Positions 6,227 to 11,870 of a stretch of DNA of 12,509 nucleotides are shown one piece after another (position 1 is the stretch's first letter; every line of letters starts with the position of its first letter). Below the pieces are notes generated by a model. It searched no databases. It saw nothing but the letters and a program-made list of their open reading frames with translations, and was not told where the DNA came from. The stretch comes from Planctomycetota bacterium (GTDB lineage: Bacteria; Planctomycetota; Phycisphaerae; Phycisphaerales; UBA1924): positions 1 through 12,509 of the forward strand of contig JAEYTB010000188.1 of NCBI GenBank assembly GCA_023434205.1, in the 5' to 3' direction. Both the position numbers and the translations under genes were made by a program.

Positions 6227-7495
6227 TCACGCCGCGCGGGCCCGCGTCACCGGCGCGGCCACCCCCGCCGGGGCGATCACCAGCGCGGTGATGTCATCGG
6301 CCTGGTGCAGCGAGCCCGTCTGCTCATCGAGCAGGTGCTCCAGCTCGCGGAGCGAAGCGCCGATGTCGCCCTCCTTGCCCACCATCCGCGTGAGCTCCCG
6401 GAGGTACGACCGCCCCGCCCAGGCCGAGGCCGCCTCGTCGTCCGTGGGCGCGAACATCGCCTCAAACCCGTCGGTGTAGAGCAGCAGGGTGTCCCCGCGC
6501 TCCAGCTCAAACTCCGCCTGCGTGAACTCGGCGCCGGGGAACACGCCCAGCAGCGGCCCCTCCGTGCGCACCTCGCTCGCCCCCGCCTTCGAGAGCCTGA
6601 TCGGCCACGGGTGGCCCGCCCCGGCCACCTTCACCCCGCCCGTGCGCGAGTCCACCACCCCATAGATCGCCGTGGCAAACCGCCCCGAGCCCAGGCAGCT
6701 CTGGCACAGCCGGTCGTTGAGCAGCCGGAGCACATCGCTGGGCTCCAGCACCTGCATGCCCCCGCCCGGCGCCGCCTCGGTGGTCGTCAGGCTGCTGGTC
6801 AGCACCATCGTCAGCAGCGCCGCGGGAACCCCATGCCCCACCGCGTCCGCCAGGAAGAACGCGGCCTTGCCGTCCCCCAGGCTCCGCACGTTGTAAATGT
6901 CACCGCTCACAAAGTTCACCGGGCGGAACAGCACGCCGAAGTTCAGCCCCTCCACCTGCGGGATCGGGGCGGACGTGAACTCCCGCTGCACCGCCGCGGC
7001 CAGGTGGAGTTCCTCGTGGATCCGGTCCATCTCCAGGCGGATGCCGCCCTGGCAGCGCTGCGCGATGGCCGCCTCCCGCGCCAGGGCCTCCACCATCCCC
7101 TGCCGCTCTGTGATCGCGTAGAGCATCGCCGCGAGCGTGGCGGGGTTGGCGTCGTGCCCCTCGAAGATCACGCCGTTGCGCTGGAACGGCCGCCACTGCG
7201 AGGCGTCGGCGACCAGGCAGACGCCGGCCACGTTGGCGTTGGTGAGCGCCTCGATCACCCGGTCGATGCTCCGCGCCGGCTCCTCCCGTCCGAAAACGAT
7301 CAGGACGCCGTCGAACCGCTCCGCCGACGTGCCCTCCCGCACCGCCTCGAGCTGCGTCACCAGGGCATCAATCCCCAGCGTCCTCACCTCCGGGGGCGAG
7401 CCCCCGGGCCAGGCGCCCTCGACCGGCGCAACCCACCGGGCGCGTGAACCCGTGACATTCCCGGACGTAGCGAAGCAGAGTGTGTGGCGAGCCAT
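6227..7495 (-). CDS. PP2C-type SpoIIE/RsbU serine phosphatase with receiver-like N-terminus
   Basis: A 422-residue soluble protein. Residues about 165-408 are a SpoIIE/RsbU (PPM) phosphatase domain with the metal-site motifs intact: 'VSGDI' (D199), 'LADAVGHG' (D217), 'AGAGHPWP' (291-298), 'LYTDGFEA' (D342) and 'ADDITALV' (D401). This family dephosphorylates STAS anti-sigma-factor antagonists in partner-switching pathways. Residues about 35-130 alternate hydrophobic strands and helices ('FDGVLIVFG', 'VAGVCLVAD') like a degenerate response-regulator receiver, joined by a helical, probably coiled-coil linker (about 120-170). The ATG at 7495 is chosen because 'MARHTLCFATSG' starts a plausible strand; a GTG at 7546 would add 17 residues of poor character. 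Its Shine-Dalgarno is weak. It is the fifth gene of the minus-strand run. A STAS gene lies at 11379-11723, not adjacent; pairing the two is inference. Confidence 0.88.
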   Translation of the reverse strand: MARHTLCFATSGNVTGSRARWVAPVEGAWPGGSPPEVRTLGIDALVTQLEAVREGTSAERFDGVLIVFGREEPARSIDRVIEALTNANVAGVCLVADASQWRPFQRNGVIFEGHDANPATLAAMLYAITERQGMVEALAREAAIAQRCQGGIRLEMDRIHEELHLAAAVQREFTSAPIPQVEGLNFGVLFRPVNFVSGDIYNVRSLGDGKAAFFLADAVGHGVPAALLTMVLTSSLTTTEAAPGGGMQVLEPSDVLRLLNDRLCQSCLGSGRFATAIYGVVDSRTGGVKVAGAGHPWPIRLSKAGASEVRTEGPLLGVFPGAEFTQAEFELERGDTLLLYTDGFEAMFAPTDDEAASAWAGRSYLRELTRMVGKEGDIGASLRELEHLLDEQTGSLHQADDITALVIAPAGVAAPVTRARAA

Positions 7496-7593
7496 GAAGA
7501 TGTCCGCACGCGGGCCGAAACGCCGCGTAGGGACTCCAGCCCCCACGCGGCCACGGCGCTACGCCACAGGATCGGCCGTCCCGCCGCCCTTCT

Positions 7594-8199
7594 TCACTTG
7601 GCCATCTTTTTCAGCTTGGGGATATCCAGCCTGATCTTGTCGTTCTTCTTAAGGTTCAGCGCATCGAGCGTGTTGCCCTTCAGCTCGATCACGAACTGCG
7701 TGTCGTACCCGCTGGGGTACTTCGTCAGGCGGTCCTCGTAGTCCGCATCGCTCTCGCCCGGCTTGCGCGGGTCGGGCACCATCTTGTGCATGGACACAAT
7801 CCGCCCCGTCGCGTCCAGATAAATGATGTCGATCGGCACCGGACAATCGCGCATCACGAACGCCGTCGTCACCGGGCGCGGGAACACGAACAGCATCCCC
7901 CCGTCCGGCGCGATCACCTCGCGGAAGGACAGGCCCTTCATACGCTGGTCCTGATCGACCGCGAGCTCGAGCTTGAACTTGCGCCCGCCGACCGTCACCT
8001 CCTCCGTCGGCAGCGTCGGGTTCATCTTGGGGTTCGCCGGAGCCTGGGGCTGCCCGGGAGCGGCCGGCGCCTTGGGCTGTGCCGCGGGCTGGACCCTGGT
8101 CCCCTGGCCCTGCTCATCGCACCCGCACATCGGCAGCGCGAACACCACGCCGCCCGCGAGCACCGCACCCGCCATCACCATTCTCAGCCCAACAGCCAT
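7594..8199 (-). CDS. DUF192 domain lipoprotein
   Basis: A 201-residue protein. The first 27 residues are a signal peptide ending in 'LPMCGC'; C27, after M-C-G, is a possible though non-classical lipoprotein cysteine. A Pro/Ala/Gln-rich linker follows (about 33-62). Residues about 66-196 are a DUF192 domain with the expected wording: 'FKLELAVDQDQRMKGLSFRE', then 'GMLFVFPRP', 'CPVPIDIIYLDATGRIV' and 'FVIELKGN'. DUF192 proteins are small exported beta-barrels of undetermined function. The ATG at 8199 is supported by GGAGG (8211-8207 on the minus strand), 7 nt away and inside the end of the upstream gluQRS gene. The two genes overlap by 16 nt, which suggests translational coupling. Confidence 0.87.
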   Translation of the reverse strand: MAVGLRMVMAGAVLAGGVVFALPMCGCDEQGQGTRVQPAAQPKAPAAPGQPQAPANPKMNPTLPTEEVTVGGRKFKLELAVDQDQRMKGLSFREVIAPDGGMLFVFPRPVTTAFVMRDCPVPIDIIYLDATGRIVSMHKMVPDPRKPGESDADYEDRLTKYPSGYDTQFVIELKGNTLDALNLKKNDKIRLDIPKLKKMAK

Positions 8200-9131
8200 G
8201 CCTCATCCTCCGGCGTAAAGGTCACCCTCGCCCTGGGAATCCTATGAACGTCCAGGCGCTCCCGGAACTCCGCGCTGCTCATCTCCTGCCTCGCGGCCAC
8301 AACCTCGCACCAGTACGCGACCAGACCCACCACCCGCTCCGCCCGCACCCCCCGGGCCCGGTAGGTGTCCAGGCGCGTGTCCCCGTGCCGTTTCGCCAGC
8401 CGCCGGCCATCAGCCCCACGCACCAGAGGCAGGTGCAGGTACCGCGGCTCGGGCGACAACCCCAGCGCCCGGTACAACAGCAGTTGACGCGAAGCGCTCT
8501 CGAGCAGGTCATCCCCCCGCACGACCCGCGTGACCCCCTGCCGCGCATCGTCAACCACCACCGCGAGCTGGTAGGCCGGCTGCCCAGGCCGCCCGCTGTC
8601 CCGGTGCGTCCACACGATGAAGTCCCCGATGGTGCGCGACACCTCGAAGCCCTGCGGCCCCGCAAAGTCATCCGCAAACTCCACCGCGCCCGCCCCCACC
8701 GCCAGCCGCCAGCTCGGCGCCTCATCCGTGAACACCCGTGGGATCACCGGCGGCCGCAGCGACGCCGGGAACACCACCTCGTGCGACCCCTCCTGCGGCG
8801 CCGACGCCGCGCCCTCCACTTCCTTCCGCGTCATTGCGCACGGGTACACCAGCCCGCGCTCCGCCAGCCGCTCCATCGCCGCCCGGTACGGCGACAGGTC
8901 CGCCGACTGCACCACCGGCCCCTCATCCCAGTCCATCCCCAGCCACCCCAGCAGGTCCACCGTCAGCTCGATCACCCCCGCCTTCACCCGCGGCGTGTCC
9001 AGGTCCTCCACCCGCAGCACCACCCGCCACCCCCCCTGCCGCGCCAACGCCCAGTTCACCAGAAACGTCCGCGCATTCCCCAGGTGCAACGCCCCCGTGG
9101 GCGAAGGCGCCAGCCGCGTGACCTCTCGCAT
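8184..9131 (-). CDS. gluQ: Glutamyl-Q tRNA(Asp) synthetase (GluQRS)
   Basis: A 315-residue class I aminoacyl-tRNA synthetase catalytic core without an anticodon-binding domain, the normal size for GluQRS and much shorter than GluRS. The ATP-binding HIGH-type signature is 'APSPTGALHLGNART' (H16-L-G-N19), the KMSKS-like loop is 'RLAKRHGD' (244-251), and 'RVEDLDTPR' and 'VVRGDDLLES' are family hallmarks. The enzyme activates glutamate without tRNA and attaches it to the queuosine at position 34 of tRNA(Asp). The zinc cysteines of the E. coli enzyme are not conserved: only C98 is seen, in 'YPCAMTRKE'. The start is the ATG at 9131, directly before the conserved core, with AGGA 4 nt upstream; a longer frame reaching 9218 would overlap the globin gene and adds low-complexity residues. 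The stop overlaps the start of the DUF192 gene. Confidence 0.9.
   Translation of the reverse strand: MREVTRLAPSPTGALHLGNARTFLVNWALARQGGWRVVLRVEDLDTPRVKAGVIELTVDLLGWLGMDWDEGPVVQSADLSPYRAAMERLAERGLVYPCAMTRKEVEGAASAPQEGSHEVVFPASLRPPVIPRVFTDEAPSWRLAVGAGAVEFADDFAGPQGFEVSRTIGDFIVWTHRDSGRPGQPAYQLAVVVDDARQGVTRVVRGDDLLESASRQLLLYRALGLSPEPRYLHLPLVRGADGRRLAKRHGDTRLDTYRARGVRAERVVGLVAYWCEVVAARQEMSSAEFRERLDVHRIPRARVTFTPEDEAWLLG
8207..8211 (-). promoter_or_regulatory. Ribosome binding site of the DUF192 gene inside gluQ
   Basis: GGAGG on the minus strand, 7 nt before the ATG at 8199. It lies in the last codons of gluQ, so ribosomes finishing gluQ cover it. It fixes the DUF192 start and supports coupled translation. 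Confidence 0.7.
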
Positions 9132-9198
9132 CGAATCCTGTGCCGCCACACACCCAGAATACGCTCTTCCGCCCTCCGCTTTCCGCTTTCCCTCCCCC

Positions 9199-9777
9199 TC
9201 AGTCCGCCTCCTCCACAATCTCCTTCCGCGTCGTCTCGAAAATCGCCAGCACCTCCTTCTGCTCCTGCCGCCCCAGCCCCAGCCGCTCCATCGACGTCTT
9301 GATGTCCCCGATCATCGCGTCGAACTCGCTGTTGCTGATCCGCATCCCGTCATGCACGGAGCCCATGTCCCGGCCCTGGTAACTGGCCGGCCCGCCCGCC
9401 GCGAGTGAGATGAACTCCACCATCCGGTCCTTGAAGTGCCCCACGTTCTGCGCGCTCGCGTCCCACGCATCGATATCCCCCTTCAGCAGCCCGCCGTCCA
9501 CGTTCCGCCGCGCGAAGTTCACCCGCGGGTCGTTCACCACCCGCGTCGTGAAGTCGTCCACCAGCGCCCTCACGCCGCCCTCGCCCCCCAGCCGCTCGTA
9601 CAGCGTCGCCGCACGCTTCTCCGCCTCTTCCTTCCGGTCCCCCACCCGCATCTCCGCGCGCTGGTCCGCCTCAGGGTTCCCCGACCCCGCCACCTCGTCC
9701 TCCGGGTTCTGCCCCCAGCCACACCCGCCCATCCCCAGCGCCCACACGCCCAGCACGATCGCAACACAACGCTTCAT
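9199..9777 (-). CDS. Group 1 truncated hemoglobin, predicted lipoprotein
   Basis: A 192-residue protein. Residues 1-18 are a signal sequence, and 'LGMGGC' gives a possible lipobox with C19 as the lipidated residue, so the globin is probably outside the cytoplasm, tethered to a membrane. A charged linker (about 25-56) precedes the globin domain (about 58-190). The domain starts 'TLYERLGGEGGVRALVDDF' and contains 'SLAAGGPASYQGRDMGSVHD' and 'ISNSEFDAM', all typical of truncated hemoglobins. H142 in 'SVHDGM' is the expected proximal heme ligand. The usual Phe-Tyr pair at the end of helix B reads F76-T77, so the Tyr B10 ligand-stabilising residue appears to be Thr. There are about ten extra residues between 'VNFARR' and 'HFKDRM' compared with mycobacterial GlbN. 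The role (O2 or NO binding, or peroxidase-like) is open. The start at 9777 overlaps the upstream stop as ATGA, with AAGGAG 7 nt before it. Confidence 0.88.
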   Translation of the reverse strand: MKRCVAIVLGVWALGMGGCGWGQNPEDEVAGSGNPEADQRAEMRVGDRKEEAEKRAATLYERLGGEGGVRALVDDFTTRVVNDPRVNFARRNVDGGLLKGDIDAWDASAQNVGHFKDRMVEFISLAAGGPASYQGRDMGSVHDGMRISNSEFDAMIGDIKTSMERLGLGRQEQKEVLAIFETTRKEIVEEAD

Positions 9778-10901
9778 TCCTGTTCTCCTTCCAGTCTTCG
9801 GGTGCTCGGCGCATCCCGCCCTTCAACCCGCGGCAGGTACGCCCGCACAAACGCATTCCTCAGCACGTTCCCCACGATCTCAAGCACGCTCGTCCTCGGG
9901 TCCTCCAGCTCCCCCTCGATCGTGATCCGCGTCCCGAACTGGTCCCGCGGCTGGTTCGTCAGCAGCTCCCCCACCGTCCCCACCAGCGCCTCCCACAGCA
10001 GCTCCAGCGGGTTGTCCTCCCCGATGTCCTGCAAGCTGATCACCTGCACATTGCGGAACAGCGGCTTCACATACCCATCCACGAACCCGTCCTTCGTCGA
10101 GAACTCCACCACCAGATCAAACCGCCCGCCCTCAAAGTCGAACTCCCCGTACGCCTCCGCCAGGTCGTTGAGCTGGTTGACATCCACCCCGATCACGCGG
10201 CATGCCACCTCGAAGTGCGGCCGGTAGGACCCGGGGTCCAGCGCCATGTCCAGCTCGAACATCCCCCCCATCGCCTCCGCCTCCGCTTTCAGCGTGGCCA
10301 TCAGCGGGTCGACCTTGTCCTCGATGTTGGTGAGGTTCTCCAGCACCGCGTGGACGCTCGACAGCTCCACATCCACCTCAGGGTCCTTGTGGAACGCCCG
10401 GAACGCCACCGTCCCCTCCACCACCTCCGCGCGGTCGATCCGGAACGGGTACAGGTCGTTGATGATCGCCAGCCACGGCTGCCCCGCCCCCGTCTGGTCC
10501 TCCTCCTCGCTCTCCCCATCCACGAAGTTCAGCTTGGGCCGCAGCATCGTGATCTCGCCCCGCAGCGCCCCCTTCAGCAGCGCATCCCACTGCATGGAGA
10601 AGTCCACCCGCTCCCCCTCAAAGAACGGCACCGGCACCACGTTCGTCGTCTTCACGATCTTGAGGTCATGGATCGAGTACGCCCCCCGCAGCAGCGCCAC
10701 TTCAATCTCCCCCACCCGCCCGTCATAGTCCGGGCTGCGGTCGATCGTCCGGTTTACGTACCCCTGCAGCCACCACGGCAGCGCCAGCCGCGCCGCCACC
10801 ACAAGCACCACCAGCACCGCCAACACCGGCAGCACCGCGCGCCGCAGCCGCCGCCTCTTCCGCGGCTTCTCCACACGCCCGCTGGCCGCACCGTCCTTCA
10901 T
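9774..10901 (-). CDS. AsmA/DUF748-like membrane-anchored protein
   Basis: A 375-residue protein with a basic cytoplasmic N-terminus ('KPRKRRRLRR', 12-21), one membrane segment (about 22-41, rich in Val/Leu/Ala) and a long exported domain. 'LPWWLQGYVNRTIDRSPDY' and 'GEIEVALLRGAYSIHDLKIV' directly after the membrane segment, and later 'YPFRIDRAEVVEGTVAF', follow the pattern of the DUF748/AsmA-like superfamily, whose long relatives bridge the envelope and take part in lipid or outer-membrane homeostasis. Here the protein is much shorter than full-length DUF748/AsmA proteins, so a scaffold or chaperone role is only a guess. It is the first gene of the minus-strand run. Its start lies 127 bases from the divergent dehydratase gene, where the run's promoter should be; I could not identify clear -35/-10 boxes. 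The ATG at 10901 has only a G-rich (AGGGG) upstream site close by. Confidence 0.72.
   Translation of the reverse strand: MKDGAASGRVEKPRKRRRLRRAVLPVLAVLVVLVVAARLALPWWLQGYVNRTIDRSPDYDGRVGEIEVALLRGAYSIHDLKIVKTTNVVPVPFFEGERVDFSMQWDALLKGALRGEITMLRPKLNFVDGESEEEDQTGAGQPWLAIINDLYPFRIDRAEVVEGTVAFRAFHKDPEVDVELSSVHAVLENLTNIEDKVDPLMATLKAEAEAMGGMFELDMALDPGSYRPHFEVACRVIGVDVNQLNDLAEAYGEFDFEGGRFDLVVEFSTKDGFVDGYVKPLFRNVQVISLQDIGEDNPLELLWEALVGTVGELLTNQPRDQFGTRITIEGELEDPRTSVLEIVGNVLRNAFVRAYLPRVEGRDAPSTRRLEGEQE
9785..9790 (-). promoter_or_regulatory. Strong ribosome binding site of the globin gene inside the AsmA-like gene
   Basis: AAGGAG on the minus strand with a 7-nt spacer to the ATG at 9777. It is one of the best Shine-Dalgarno matches in the window and lies in the final codons of the upstream gene, which ends in the shared ATGA. 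Confidence 0.75.
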
Positions 10902-11028
10902 CCACCCCTACCGTGCCACCAACCGCTCTCCACCCCGTGAACGCCTCCTAAACCGGCGCGCAGCCCTACACTGCACCCGCTATCACCCCGTTCTTTCCCA
11001 GGCTACGCCCGCTTCCCAAAGGGTCACC

Positions 11029-11322
11029 ATGGAAAAGCTCACCGAAGACCAGATCACCGACGCCCTCAGGGGCGCCCCCGACTGGGCCCTGGTCGGCGAG
11101 GCCATCCAGAAGACCTACCAGTTCCGCGACTTCCTCACCGCCATGCAGTTTGTGGACACGGTCGCCGACGCCGCGGAACAGGCTCAGCACCACCCGGACA
11201 TCCTGATCCGCTACAACCGCGTCACCCTGACGCTGGCCACCCACGACGCCGGCGGAATCACGACCAAAGACTTCGACCTCGCCAAGACGTCCGACACCTT
11301 CGCCACCAAGTTTCCGGGCTAG
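11029..11322 (+). CDS. phhB: Pterin-4a-carbinolamine dehydratase
   Basis: A 97-residue cytoplasmic protein matching the PCD/DCoH family along its length. The family signature is complete in order: E50, H54-H55-P56, Y62, H72 and D81, with the usual spacing. The enzyme dehydrates 4a-hydroxytetrahydropterin, recycling the cofactor of aromatic amino acid hydroxylases; many bacteria carry it without a hydroxylase, where a role in molybdopterin metabolism has been proposed. The start at 11029 is preceded by AAAGGG (11018-11023) with a 5-nt spacer. It is alone on the plus strand, divergent from the AsmA-like gene and convergent with the STAS gene, with a hairpin terminator just after its stop. No phenylalanine hydroxylase gene is in the window. 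Confidence 0.93.
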   Translation: MEKLTEDQITDALRGAPDWALVGEAIQKTYQFRDFLTAMQFVDTVADAAEQAQHHPDILIRYNRVTLTLATHDAGGITTKDFDLAKTSDTFATKFPG

Positions 11323-11327
11323 GGTGC

Positions 11328-11366
11328 CACGGGCCCGTCTTCGGGCCGTGCCGCCTGGTTCTCTTT
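11328..11366. terminator. Probable intrinsic (bidirectional) terminator
   Basis: A stem pairs 11328-11337 with 11342-11350 (CACGGGCCCG with CGGGCCGTG, one bulged G) around a TCTT loop, followed by a pyrimidine-rich TTCTCTTT at 11359-11366. It starts 6 bases after the dehydratase stop and lies in the 56-base gap between two convergent genes. The T-run is interrupted and distant, so its efficiency is uncertain. Confidence 0.55.
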
Positions 11367-11378
11367 ACAGGGCCCGCT

Positions 11379-11723
11379 CTACCCCTCCGCCTCAATCTGT
11401 ATCCCCGCCAGCGCCGTCATCGGGTCCGGCGCGAACCGGAACACCTTGTCCAGCCCCGTGATCAGGAACACCGACCACAGGTCGTCCTTCACCGAGCAGA
11501 TCTTCAGCAGCTTCTTGTTCTCCGCAAGCTGCTTCCGCAGCCGCAGGAGCTGCGCAAGGTTCGAGCTGTTCACATAGCTCACCGCCGCGAAGTTAAGCAC
11601 CACGTGCGGCACGTGCCCCTTCTGCTCGCTGATCCGCTGCGAGATCCCGCTCAGCTCCTCCGAGAGCGCAGGCTCATCCGCAAGCTCGGCGATCACGATA
11701 TTGTCCGACCAGTCGGTGGCCAT
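11379..11723 (-). CDS. STAS-domain anti-sigma-factor-antagonist-like protein
   Basis: A 114-residue single STAS domain. The core 'HVVLNFAAVSYVNSSNLAQL' (40-59) matches the strand-loop-helix that holds the phosphorylatable Ser in SpoIIAA/RsbV ('DSSGL' there). Here it reads N52-S53-S54-N55, with S54 at the regulatory position, so Asp and Gly of the classical motif are both replaced by Asn. STAS antagonists bind an anti-sigma kinase when unphosphorylated and are reset by SpoIIE/RsbU phosphatases; one such phosphatase is at 6227-7495. No anti-sigma kinase or sigma factor gene is present. The ATG at 11723 is used because the open frame upstream of it is low-complexity sequence over a palindrome; only a weak GGA site precedes it. 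Confidence 0.8.
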   Translation of the reverse strand: MATDWSDNIVIAELADEPALSEELSGISQRISEQKGHVPHVVLNFAAVSYVNSSNLAQLLRLRKQLAENKKLLKICSVKDDLWSVFLITGLDKVFRFAPDPMTALAGIQIEAEG

Positions 11724-11741
11724 GGCTGCGTTCCGAAAACT

Positions 11742-11762
11742 CCCCCTCCCTGAGGGAGGGGG
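11742..11762. repeat. GC-rich palindrome upstream of the STAS gene
   Basis: A perfect 9-bp inverted repeat (CCCCCTCCC with GGGAGGGGG, 11742-11750 and 11754-11762) around a TGA loop, followed by CCGGGGGGTGGG. It lies 18 nt before the STAS start codon on that gene's leader. The same C-run/G-run style occurs at 834-857. I recognise the wording as a type of dispersed intergenic repeat in many high-GC genomes, but cannot test this. It might form a leader hairpin or terminate readthrough from the gene at 11871. Confidence 0.6.
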
Positions 11763-11870
11763 CCGGGGGGTGGGTTCGTTCGGCACCAGTTTACCAGAGC
11801 CGCCACTGGCAGTACGCCCCCGCCCGCCCACGGTTCTAACCGGGTCGTTTGAGTCGCGTGCTCCGGCCGG

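Noticed and set aside
3418..6291. Long open frame (957 codons) on the plus strand opposite the hydrolase gene
   Set aside because: Its translation is almost entirely Pro/Arg/His, the pattern of an antisense shadow in GC-rich DNA, whereas the minus-strand frame has a signal peptide and an intact catalytic triad.
6002..7447. Long plus-strand open frame opposite the phosphatase gene
   Set aside because: Arg/His/Pro-rich with no recognisable domain; the opposite strand carries all the PP2C motifs.
7496..7593. Inverted repeat GCGTAG...CTACGC (7525-7530 and 7559-7564) between the DUF192 and phosphatase genes
   Set aside because: Arms of 6 bp with a 28-base loop and no T-run; too weak to call a terminator or operator.
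8079..9302. Plus-strand open frame across DUF192, gluQ and part of the globin gene
   Set aside because: Crosses three well-supported minus-strand genes and has low-complexity Pro/Arg/His composition.
10902..11028. Divergent promoter region between the AsmA-like and dehydratase genes
   Set aside because: A TACACT at 10967-10972 resembles a -10 box, but no -35 lies at proper distance; no operator-like palindrome was seen. The region must hold promoters, but I cannot place them.
11724..11831. N-terminal extension of the STAS protein by 36 residues
   Set aside because: The added residues are translated from the palindrome and G-run and have no fold-like character; the ATG at 11723 gives a normal STAS length.
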